A stretch of 7,918 nucleotides of DNA from Clostridia bacterium. Its GTDB lineage: Bacteria; Bacillota_A; Clostridia; Oscillospirales; CAG-272. Both the position numbers and the translations under genes were made by a program. The stretch is from positions 1 through 7,918 of the forward strand of contig JAFXHW010000123.1 in assembly GCA_017533545.1 (NCBI GenBank), in the 5' to 3' direction. The notes beneath the pieces were generated by a model. It did not search any database, had not been told where the DNA came from, and saw only the letters and a list, made by a program, of their open reading frames with translations. Shown here in pieces: positions 1 to 6,021 of this stretch (position 1 is its first letter; each line of letters begins with the position of its first letter).

Positions 1-500
1 AGGACATTTTAGAAGCCTCGAAGGCGTCGGCGGGCGTGATAAATGCCAACATCTGCAAGACCAACGTAAGCGAGCTGTTAAAGCAGTGCGCGGGCGAATA
101 CTCCGAACGCATGGAAAGAGCCGGACTTGATCTTGTTCTCGACATATCCGACGAAATATACGCAATGTGCGACGGACGTTTGATGTGGCGGGTATTTGAC
201 AATCTGCTGTCAAACGCGCACAAATATTCTCAAAGCGGCACCCGTGTCTACATCACAACCAATCCGCCGCGTGACAACTTTATCCCGATAAGCGTGAAAA
301 GTATCTCGAAAAACCGACTCAACATCCCGGGAGAAGAGCTCATGGAGCGCTTTGTGAGAGGGGATCTGTCCCGTCACAGCGAGGGCAGCGGGCTCGGACT
401 TTCGATATCGAAAAGCCTGATGAATTTGCAAAAAGGCGATCTTTTTATCACAATAGACGGCGACTTTTTCAAAGCCGAGCTTCTCTTACCGATCGAATAA
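1..500 (+). CDS. Sensor histidine kinase, C-terminal part (5'-truncated by window)
   Basis: This is the ATP-binding (HATPase_c) half of a two-component sensor kinase. The frame is open from base 3, so the gene starts upstream; the GTG at 36 is internal, not the start. The first residues (SKASAG, about 18-35) match the end of the phosphoacceptor helix region in clostridial VanS-like kinases. The N box NLLSNAHKYS lies at 201-230 and the G2 box EGSGLGLSIS at 381-410. Between them the usual DxGxG G1 box is replaced by a VKSISKNRLNI stretch followed by ERFVRGD; as I recall, that replacement is typical of this subfamily (often FKNIS) and is not damage. The C-terminus (DGDFFKAELLLP) is complete. The protein would phosphorylate a partner response regulator, presumably encoded upstream. 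The input signal cannot be told because the sensor region is missing. It converges on the mgtC-like gene across a shared terminator. Confidence 0.9.
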   Translation, partial: DILEASKASAGVINANICKTNVSELLKQCAGEYSERMERAGLDLVLDISDEIYAMCDGRLMWRVFDNLLSNAHKYSQSGTRVYITTNPPRDNFIPISVKSISKNRLNIPGEELMERFVRGDLSRHSEGSGLGLSISKSLMNLQKGDLFITIDGDFFKAELLLPIE

Positions 501-501
501 A

Positions 502-531
502 CAAAAAAGACCCGCATGGGTCTTTTTTTGT
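502..531. terminator. Bidirectional rho-independent terminator
   Basis: The sequence AAAAAAGACCC at 503-513 pairs with GGGTCTTTTTT at 518-528 around a GCAT loop at 514-517. Reading rightward, it ends in a T-run at 523-529 just after the histidine kinase stop codon. Reading leftward, the A-run at 503-508 becomes a U-tract just after the mgtC-like stop at 543. It therefore suits termination of both convergent genes. The G-C core is only three pairs plus one internal G-C, so strength rests partly on the A-U arms. Confidence 0.8.
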
Positions 532-542
532 TTGCATATTTC

Positions 543-1244
543 TTAAAGCTCCTCGATATAGCTGACTGCCTCAAGCTCTTTCATCGTGTCGATGATCTGG
601 GTGTGATTCATGCGCGATTTGCTTTTAAGGGTAATAACGAAAGCTCTGCCCTTGCCGCTTATCACGTTATCGTGCTCGATCTGAAGCGCCGACGTCGCAA
701 TGCCTTTTTCGTGGGCGTAGCTTATAAAATCGCCTATCGAGTATTCGGGACAAAGCTCGACGTAGATCTCGACCATGCGCGTGCGGCGGCGCATTCTGTT
801 ATCGAGATTGTGCAAAAGAGTAAGTACGACGAAGATCATAAATCCGCCGACGAGCGCCAGCTCGTAAAGTCCGAGTCCGACGGCAAGACCCATGCAGGCG
901 GCCGACCACAATCCTGCGGCGGTGGTGAGTCCCTTTATCTGATTGCGGTGGGTAACGATAATCGTGCCCGCGCCGAGAAAACCGATTCCGCTGACGACCT
1001 GCGCACCCATGCGCACGATATCGCCCGCACCGTACGCCTGATTTGCGTACTGATTGGTCATCATAACAATGGCCGATCCAAGGGCAACCAGCATATATGT
1101 TCTCATGCCTGCGGGTCGGTTTTTTATGCCGCGCTCAAAGCCGATAATCCCCCCGAAAACGATTGCCACAACGATTCGAAGCATTATCGAAAACAAACTC
1201 AGCGGACGGGGAGATGCAATGGTTTCAAACAAAAAATCCATCAC
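543..1244 (-). CDS. MgtC/SapB family membrane protein
   Basis: This is an inner-membrane protein of 233 residues with the full MgtC/SapB pattern. It has GFERG (about 35-39), AGMRT (45-49), a hydrophobic segment, SGIGFLGAGTI (85-95) and GLTTAAGLW (105-113), followed by glycine-rich membrane helices to about residue 137. A basic stretch (NRMRRRTR, about 139-146) leads into a soluble C-terminal domain of about 75 residues, of the ACT-like kind found in long family members. In Salmonella, MgtC helps growth at low Mg2+ and in macrophages and restrains the F-type ATP synthase; the role of Firmicute homologues is largely unknown, so Mg2+ or pH stress adaptation is only an inference. The start is GTG at 1244 or the adjoining ATG at 1241. 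Upstream AAAGGAT (1250-1256) is 5 bases from the GTG and 8 from the ATG, so either fits. A promoter sits directly upstream. No M-box-like leader is possible in the short 5' UTR. Confidence 0.92.
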   Translation of the reverse strand: MMDFLFETIASPRPLSLFSIMLRIVVAIVFGGIIGFERGIKNRPAGMRTYMLVALGSAIVMMTNQYANQAYGAGDIVRMGAQVVSGIGFLGAGTIIVTHRNQIKGLTTAAGLWSAACMGLAVGLGLYELALVGGFMIFVVLTLLHNLDNRMRRRTRMVEIYVELCPEYSIGDFISYAHEKGIATSALQIEHDNVISGKGRAFVITLKSKSRMNHTQIIDTMKELEAVSYIEEL

Positions 1245-1275
1245 TCGTATCCTTTCAAAAATTCTTTCTCACAAC

Positions 1276-1304
1276 ATTATACACCATATCGAGTGCGTCT
1301 GCAA
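1276..1304 (-). promoter_or_regulatory. Promoter of the mgtC-like gene
   Basis: On the - strand a perfect -10 box TATAAT (complement of 1276-1281) follows a TTGCAG -35-like box (complement of 1299-1304) with a 17-base spacer. Transcription would start near 1269, giving a 5' UTR of about 25 bases with the AAAGGAT ribosome site in it. The -35 box is only a partial consensus match, so strength is uncertain. Confidence 0.6.
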
Positions 1305-1309
1305 CAGTT

Positions 1310-1337
1310 GGGGGAAAAATTCACTTTTTATTGCCCC
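1310..1337. repeat. Imperfect inverted repeat between divergent promoters
   Basis: GGGGG AAAAA (1310-1319) is mirrored by TTTTT (1325-1329) and CCCC (1334-1337), with a TTCAC loop and a four-base ATTG interruption in the right arm. It lies between the -35 boxes of the two divergent promoters. It could be a regulator-binding site shared by both, or it could be chance in an AT-rich spacer. I do not recognise it as a known operator. Confidence 0.25.
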
Positions 1338-1354
1338 GAAAAATCAAAATAAGG

Positions 1355-1383
1355 TTGTAATTTAAATTAATATATGTTATAAT
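1355..1383 (+). promoter_or_regulatory. Extended -10 sigma-A promoter for the mrnC-led cluster
   Basis: A TTGTAA -35 box (1355-1360) and a perfect TATAAT -10 box (1378-1383) are separated by 17 bases. A TG at 1375-1376 gives an extended -10 element (TGTTATAAT). The surrounding DNA is AT-rich. Transcription should start near 1390, about 33 bases before the mrnC ATG. No other convincing promoter was seen in the short gaps of the five genes that follow, so this may drive the whole run. Confidence 0.8.
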
Positions 1384-1403
1384 AAAGAGGTATATACTTA
1401 TAG

Positions 1404-1424
1404 AAACCCGAAAAGGATCTTTAT
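1404..1424 (+). promoter_or_regulatory. Ribosome binding leader box, copy 1 (mrnC)
   Basis: AAACCCGAAAAGGAT followed by CTTTAT carries the AAAAGGA ribosome site at 1411-1417, five bases before the mrnC ATG at 1423. The same 21-base stretch, with one change (C to T), recurs at 1823-1843 before the next gene. The AGGA fixes the start of mrnC. Confidence 0.6.
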
Positions 1425-1824
1425 GGAACAAAATCAGCTTAACGGAACGATACTTGCCTATCTCGGCGATGCCGTGATCGAGCTTATCGCCCGCGAAAAG
1501 GCGATCGAGCGCGGGATATGCGAGGTGCGCCGATTAAACCAGGTCGTGCCCCAGATGGTGCGCGCATCGGCGCAGAGCGAGGCTTTCGGTAAAATTGAGC
1601 CCCTTCTCGACGAAGAGGAATTGGCTATCTTCAAAAAAGGACGCAATGCCCACGGCATATCGGCGCCCAAAAGCGCTTCCGCAGTTGAATACCGCCGCGC
1701 TACCGGAATGGAAGCTCTCTTTGCCCACCTCTATCTTTGCGGCAAAAGAGATCGGCTTGACCGGCTTTTTGATGCCGCATACGGCGATTTTTTGGCAAAC
1801 TGGGAAGAAAAGATCATAAAATAA
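1423..1824 (+). CDS. mrnC: Mini-ribonuclease III
   Basis: This is an RNase III-type endonuclease without a dsRNA-binding domain. In Bacillus subtilis it matures the ends of 23S rRNA in a ribosomal-protein-assisted step. At 133 residues it is a normal length for the family. The RNase III signature LAYLGDAVIE is at 11-20, with predicted metal-binding Asp16. The family motifs KKGRNA (71-76), PKSASAVEYRRATG (82-95) and the second acidic residue Glu97 in ATGMEAL are present. It acts as a cytoplasmic homodimer. One oddity is that the usual G-Y after EALI is A-H here (EALFAHLYL). The ATG at 1423 has AAAAGGA five bases upstream. In many Firmicutes mrnC follows cysS; here it leads a different cluster, 22 bases before the epimerase gene. 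Confidence 0.93.
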   Translation: MEQNQLNGTILAYLGDAVIELIAREKAIERGICEVRRLNQVVPQMVRASAQSEAFGKIEPLLDEEELAIFKKGRNAHGISAPKSASAVEYRRATGMEALFAHLYLCGKRDRLDRLFDAAYGDFLANWEEKIIK

Positions 1825-1843
1825 ACCCGAAAAGGATTTTTAT
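1823..1843 (+). promoter_or_regulatory. Ribosome binding leader box, copy 2 (wecB)
   Basis: This is the second copy of the 21-base box at 1404-1424, differing at one base. It overlaps the mrnC stop codon and carries AAAAGGA (1830-1836), ten bases before the wecB ATG at 1847. It fills nearly the whole 22-base gap between the two genes. Confidence 0.6.
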
Positions 1844-1846
1844 AAA

Positions 1847-2974
1847 ATGGACAAGAAGATAAAAGTCATGTCGGTATTCGGCACACGTCCCGAGGCGACC
1901 AAGATGTGCCCTCTCGTACTTGAGCTCAAAAGACGCGAAAGCATAGAGAGCATAGTCTGTCTGACCGGTCAGCACCGTGAAATGCTCGACTCGGTAATGG
2001 ACATATTCTCACTTCGTGCCGACTATGACCTAAACATAATGAAAAAGAATCAGGACCTTTATTCGATAAGCTCCGACATTCTTTCGGGAATGAAGGATGT
2101 TTTGAATGAAGCGAAGCCGGATTTGGTACTCGTCCACGGCGACACGAGCACCTCATTTGTGGCCGCGCTGTCGGCCTTTTATGCAAAGATCCCCGTCGGA
2201 CACGTCGAAGCGGGGCTTCGCACCTACGACCGATACTCCCCCTTTCCCGAGGAGATGAACCGCACGCTTACAGGTGATATTGCCACAATGCACTTTTCGC
2301 CCACCTCCCACAGCCGCGAAAATCTTTTGCGCGAGGGCATAAGCGAGAACATTTACATCACGGGAAACACGGGTCTTGACGCGATACGCTACACAGCCAA
2401 GGACGATTACACCTTTTCCGACTCCACCCTCAACTCGCTCGATTTTTCCTCGAAGCGATTCATCGTGCTCACCGCGCACCGACGCGAAAATCTGGGCGCG
2501 GGCATTGAAAATATCTGTCGTGCGGTAAAACGGCTCGTCGGAAAGTTCGACGACATCGAAGTCGTCTATCCCGTACACCTCAATCCCGCAGTACGGAATA
2601 CGGTATTCAATATTCTCGGAAACTGCGAGAGAGTGCACCTTATCGATCCCGTCGATGTAACCGATATGCACAATCTCATGAAGCGCTGCTACCTCTGTCT
2701 TACCGACTCGGGCGGACTTCAGGAGGAGGCCCCTGTGTTCGACCTTCCCGTGCTCGTGCTCCGCAGTGAAACAGAGCGTCCCGAGGCAGCTGAAGCGGGT
2801 ACGGTAAAGGTTGTCGGAACAGACGAGGACATGATCTTCAGCGAAGCTTCGGTTTTGCTTACAGACAAAGCCGTATACGACAAAATGGCCTCTGCCGAGA
2901 ACCCCTACGGCGACGGTCACGCATCAGAAAAGATAGCCGATGCGATCGAGCAATTTTTCGGCATTGAAAAGTAA
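1847..2974 (+). CDS. wecB: UDP-N-acetylglucosamine 2-epimerase, non-hydrolysing type
   Basis: This enzyme interconverts UDP-GlcNAc and UDP-ManNAc in the cytoplasm. In Gram-positives (MnaA) that supplies ManNAc for wall teichoic acid linkage units or surface polysaccharide. At 375 residues it has the usual length and a GT-B-like two-domain fold pattern. Visible motifs in order: FGTRPEATK (11-19), GQHREMLD (41-48), HGDTSTS (97-103), GHVEAGLRT (118-126), PFPEEMNR (132-139), SPTSHSRENL (151-160), TGNTGLDA (172-179), TAHRRENLG (209-217), YPVHLNP (241-247), LTDSGGLQEE (285-294) and SETERPEAAEAGTVK (307-321). Residues matching the E. coli WecB catalytic set (Asp95, Glu117, Glu131, His213) are Asp99, Glu121, Glu135 and His211, so it should be active. 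The N-terminal allosteric UDP-GlcNAc contact region also looks intact. It lies 22 bases after mrnC and 39 before the ROK kinase. Confidence 0.94.
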   Translation: MDKKIKVMSVFGTRPEATKMCPLVLELKRRESIESIVCLTGQHREMLDSVMDIFSLRADYDLNIMKKNQDLYSISSDILSGMKDVLNEAKPDLVLVHGDTSTSFVAALSAFYAKIPVGHVEAGLRTYDRYSPFPEEMNRTLTGDIATMHFSPTSHSRENLLREGISENIYITGNTGLDAIRYTAKDDYTFSDSTLNSLDFSSKRFIVLTAHRRENLGAGIENICRAVKRLVGKFDDIEVVYPVHLNPAVRNTVFNILGNCERVHLIDPVDVTDMHNLMKRCYLCLTDSGGLQEEAPVFDLPVLVLRSETERPEAAEAGTVKVVGTDEDMIFSEASVLLTDKAVYDKMASAENPYGDGHASEKIADAIEQFFGIEK

Positions 2975-3013
2975 AAAACAAAAAAGATAATTTATAAAAG
3001 GACGGTATACAAA

Positions 3014-3970
3014 ATGTACTCAATCGGTATCGACCTCGGCGGAACAAACATCGCCGCAGGTATTGTTGACGAAAACTACAACCTCATAAAGAAGGCATCC
3101 ATTCCCACCGGCGCAGACCGTGATGCCACCGCCATCGTCGACGACATGGCAAGGCTGGTAAACACTCTTATCGCCGATGCTTCACTTACACCCGACGACA
3201 TCATTTCGGCAGGTATCGCTTCTCCCGGAAGCGTTAACCCCGAGCGCGGAACAGTCGAATATGCAAACAACCTTCCCTTCAAGGCTTTCCCCATCTGCTC
3301 GATGCTCTCCGAGCGCACCGGCATCAAAAAAGTATGCATCGACAACGATGCAAACGCCGCCGCTCTCGGCGAGGCAGTTGCAGGTGCTGCAAAGGGCACC
3401 AAGGATTCGGTAATGATCACCCTCGGCACAGGCGTTGGCGGCGGTATCATCATCGACGGCAAAATCTACAGCGGATTCAACTATGCAGGCGCCGAGCTCG
3501 GCCACATCGTTATCGTTTACGACGGTGTTCCCTGCTCCTGCGGCAGAAAGGGATGCTGGGAAGCATACAGCTCGGCTACCGCTCTTGTGCGCATGACAAA
3601 AGAAAAAATGGAGGCAAACAAAGACTCGAAAATGTGGGAAATCTGCTCGGGCGATATCAATCGTGCAAGCGGAAAGACCTCCTTTAACGCCGCACGCGAA
3701 GGCGATAAAGCGGCAATCGAGCTCGTTGACGAGTATATCTCCTACCTCGCCTGCGGAATATGCAACATTCTCAACATCTTCCAGCCCGAGATCATCTCGA
3801 TCGGCGGCGGTATCTCCAACGAAAAGAGCAATCTCATCGATCCCCTCGTAGCCAAGGTGCGCGAGCAGGAATACGGTGCAAAATCGGGCGTTGACCGTCC
3901 CTTTACTCAGATCAAGATCGCCGAGCTCCGCAATGACGCGGGCATAATCGGCGCCGCAGCTTTAAGATAA
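3014..3970 (+). CDS. ROK family sugar kinase, glucokinase-like
   Basis: This is an ATP-dependent cytosolic hexose kinase of the ROK family, 318 residues long, the normal length for GlcK. The ATP-binding start IGIDLGGTN is at 4-12. IDNDANAAALGE (109-120) carries the predicted catalytic base Asp112. LGTGVGGGI (137-145) is the second phosphate motif. GAELGH (159-164) ends in zinc ligand His164, and CSCGRKGCWE (174-183) holds ligands Cys174, Cys176 and Cys181. ISIGGGIS (261-268) and NDAGIIGAA (307-315) complete the family pattern. There is no N-terminal helix-turn-helix, so it is a kinase and not a ROK repressor. It most resembles Bacillus GlcK in overall layout, so glucose is the likeliest substrate, but ManNAc, fructose or another hexose cannot be ruled out. 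AAAAGGA (2996-3002) is eleven bases before the ATG. From here on, C-ending codons (atc, ctc, ttc, aac) become conspicuous, as in well-expressed genes. Confidence 0.92.
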   Translation: MYSIGIDLGGTNIAAGIVDENYNLIKKASIPTGADRDATAIVDDMARLVNTLIADASLTPDDIISAGIASPGSVNPERGTVEYANNLPFKAFPICSMLSERTGIKKVCIDNDANAAALGEAVAGAAKGTKDSVMITLGTGVGGGIIIDGKIYSGFNYAGAELGHIVIVYDGVPCSCGRKGCWEAYSSATALVRMTKEKMEANKDSKMWEICSGDINRASGKTSFNAAREGDKAAIELVDEYISYLACGICNILNIFQPEIISIGGGISNEKSNLIDPLVAKVREQEYGAKSGVDRPFTQIKIAELRNDAGIIGAAALR

Positions 3971-4021
3971 CACAAAAATTACATAAACTCAGCAAACACC
4001 GACGAAAGGAACTACTCCGAT

Positions 4022-5968
4022 ATGAGCAACCTTTATTCAAACGTAAAATCCAAGCTTTTTGCCGATTTTAAGGTAAAAATCAACTACGACAACGAAACTT
4101 CATGCGAGATGGGTTCTTACACCGAAACCCTGCTTTCCGACCGCGCAATTTTAACCTTTGAGCCTTGCGACAAGGTAAAAATGTTCGAAATTACCGCCAA
4201 ATTCAACGACAACGCTGTTGCTTTTTACGTAAATGCCGTTCTTGAAGGCGCATGCTTCAACTACGACAAGGCCATCTCCTTCAAGCTCGGAAATCTCGAA
4301 CCAGAAGCCATCCTCGGAAGCCACGGAAACGGCAACCCCATCTGGATGACTCCCACCTTCAACAAGAGCTTTGACGACCTTGCCGATCCTCACCACTCCC
4401 TTCTCATGAAGGATGGCTCACTCAACTGGTATCTCCTCTCGCTTACCGGCGACAATTTCCGTGCCGAAAGCGAAAAAGGATATCTCCACCTCACATCCGA
4501 CTTTGCGGGTCTTGAATATCTCTCGGGCGCCTTCGCGGTTGCTTCCCTTTCGTCCAGCCCCTACGACGCTATCGACTATGCCTTCAAGTTCGGCCGTCAG
4601 TGCGGCGCTATCCGCGTGCCGTTAAAGCACGAGCGTACCCTTCCCGAGCACTTCAAAAAGTTCGGCTGGTGCACCTGGGACGCTTTCTACGGAGAAGTTT
4701 GCGAAGAAAAGATTTTTTCAAAGCTTGAAGAATTCAAAGAGAAGAATATCCCCGTTAAATGGGTCATCATCGACGACGGCTGGCTGAGCGGATACGACAG
4801 CTGCCTGTGCGCTTACGAAGAGCAGCCCGAAAAATTCCCGAACGGACTCAAAGCCACCATCAAGCGCATGAAAGAGGAATACGGCATCGAAAAGGTGGGC
4901 GTATGGCACGCCTTCCTCGGTTATTGGTGCGGAATCCATCCCCAGTCCACCCTTTATGAAAAGGTTAAGGAATACCTCTATCATACCCCTCAGTCGTGCC
5001 GAGAGATTCCCTCTCTTGACGAAGAAAAGGGCTTTAAGTTCTGGGACGGCTGGCACAGCTATCTTAAGGATTGCGGCGTCGACTTTTTGAAGATCGACAA
5101 CCAGAGCTCCACCTCCGGCTGGATCAAGGGATCAATGCCCACTGCCGAGGGATGCCGCCACGCGCACAACGCGCTTGAGCGCTCGATAATCAAGAACTTT
5201 GACGGCGCAGTCATCAACTGCATGGGCATGAACATGGAAAACGTGCTCGCACGCCCGATAACCGCAGTTTCCAGAAACAGCGACGACTTCTTCCCCAAAG
5301 ATAACGAAAAGGGATTCGTTTCCCACTGTAATCAGAATGCCTACAACGCGCTTTGGCACGGCGAGATCTACTACTGCGACTACGATATGTGGTGGACCAA
5401 ACACGAAGAGGCAGTCCGTCACGGCGTACTCCGCGCCATCGCGGGTTCGCCCATCTACGTCAGCGACGAGCTGGGCAACAGTGAACCTGAAACTCTCCTT
5501 CCCGTAATAGAGGATAACGGCGACGTCATGTACTGCGACGATGCAGCACGTCCCACTCTCGACTGCATCTATACCGACTGCCGCAATTCAAACAAGCCCC
5601 TTAAGGTATTCAACCGCAGCGGTGAAAACTTCGCGGTTGCTGCATTCAACCTTTCGGATAACGAAGTTTGTGACAAGCTCGAATTCGACACTGTCCCCGG
5701 TCTCAACAAGGATTGCGGATACGTTGCATACGAATATTTCACCAAAAAATACACTCTCGTCAACAACTACGACGACATCGATTTCACTCTCGCAGGCAAG
5801 GGCGTTGCAGTTTGGTCGCTCTATCCCATCGTAGTTCCCCATGCAGACGAAGACGATTTCGGCACCGATGCCTACATCATGATGGGCAGCACCGACAAGT
5901 ACGTTCCGATCGCATCGAAGAACAAGACCAAGGTTCTTCTTTGTGATATCCCCTTTGAAATCGAATAA
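4022..5968 (+). CDS. Raffinose synthase/Sip1-related alpha-galactosidase-like glycosidase, paralogue 1
   Basis: This 648-residue protein belongs to the raffinose synthase/seed imbibition (Sip1) branch of the GH36-like glycosidases. That branch is known from plants, where members make or hydrolyse raffinose-type alpha-galactosides. An N-terminal beta-rich domain (about 1-200) precedes a (beta/alpha)8 barrel starting at FGWCTWDAFY (214-223). IIDDGW (249-254) and VGVWHAFLGYW (292-302) are substrate-pocket strands. FLKIDNQSS (355-363) holds the predicted nucleophile Asp359, and SRNSDDFFP (417-425) the predicted acid/base Asp421 or Asp422. DYDMWW (453-458), GSPIYVSD (475-482) and ARPTLDCIY (509-517) also match plant raffinose synthase positions. 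There is no signal peptide, so it acts in the cytosol on an imported or internal substrate. Activity could be hydrolysis or galactosyl transfer; the sequence does not decide. AAAGGA (4005-4010) sits eleven bases before the ATG. It lies 51 bases after the ROK kinase gene. Confidence 0.9.
   Translation: MSNLYSNVKSKLFADFKVKINYDNETSCEMGSYTETLLSDRAILTFEPCDKVKMFEITAKFNDNAVAFYVNAVLEGACFNYDKAISFKLGNLEPEAILGSHGNGNPIWMTPTFNKSFDDLADPHHSLLMKDGSLNWYLLSLTGDNFRAESEKGYLHLTSDFAGLEYLSGAFAVASLSSSPYDAIDYAFKFGRQCGAIRVPLKHERTLPEHFKKFGWCTWDAFYGEVCEEKIFSKLEEFKEKNIPVKWVIIDDGWLSGYDSCLCAYEEQPEKFPNGLKATIKRMKEEYGIEKVGVWHAFLGYWCGIHPQSTLYEKVKEYLYHTPQSCREIPSLDEEKGFKFWDGWHSYLKDCGVDFLKIDNQSSTSGWIKGSMPTAEGCRHAHNALERSIIKNFDGAVINCMGMNMENVLARPITAVSRNSDDFFPKDNEKGFVSHCNQNAYNALWHGEIYYCDYDMWWTKHEEAVRHGVLRAIAGSPIYVSDELGNSEPETLLPVIEDNGDVMYCDDAARPTLDCIYTDCRNSNKPLKVFNRSGENFAVAAFNLSDNEVCDKLEFDTVPGLNKDCGYVAYEYFTKKYTLVNNYDDIDFTLAGKGVAVWSLYPIVVPHADEDDFGTDAYIMMGSTDKYVPIASKNKTKVLLCDIPFEIE
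4862..4896 (+). repeat. 35-base exact direct repeat, copy in paralogue 1
   Basis: This run is identical over 35 bases to 6874-6908 in the second glycosidase gene and encodes KRMKEEYGIEK. A 23-base exact match (4900-4922 with 6912-6934, encoding VWHAFLG) follows three bases later. The near-unbroken identity over about 61 bases, including silent positions, is higher than in the flanking parts of the two genes. Confidence 0.85.
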
Positions 5969-6021
5969 GCAATTATAGCCATTATTCTTGCATAGACTAA
6001 CGAAAGGCGATTAATAATACA

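Noticed and set aside
36..38. GTG at 36 as the start of the histidine kinase gene
   Set aside because: The frame is open upstream to base 3 and the residues there match the family, so the true start is outside the window.
201..410. Loss of the G1 box as a sign of an inactive kinase
   Set aside because: The N box and G2 box are intact, and a KNIS-like replacement of G1 is, from general knowledge, usual in this clostridial kinase subfamily.
516..1352. A 278-codon open frame on the + strand opposite the mgtC-like gene
   Set aside because: It is antisense to a gene with full MgtC family motifs. Its own product is rich in H, R, K and D with no recognisable motif, as expected from a shadow frame.
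2153..2920. A 255-codon open frame on the - strand inside wecB
   Set aside because: The + strand encodes the complete set of epimerase motifs. The antisense product shows no family pattern.
3971..4021. Terminator or catabolite-response site in the gap before the first glycosidase gene
   Set aside because: No hairpin with a T-run and no match to a cre-type palindrome could be seen in the 51 bases; the same holds for the 39-base gap (2975-3013) and the 53-base gap (5969-6021).
5988..6016. A TTGCAT, 17 bases, TTAATA promoter-like pair before the second glycosidase gene
   Set aside because: The -10 match is poor and the implied start site would fall at the ATG itself, leaving the ribosome site untranscribed.
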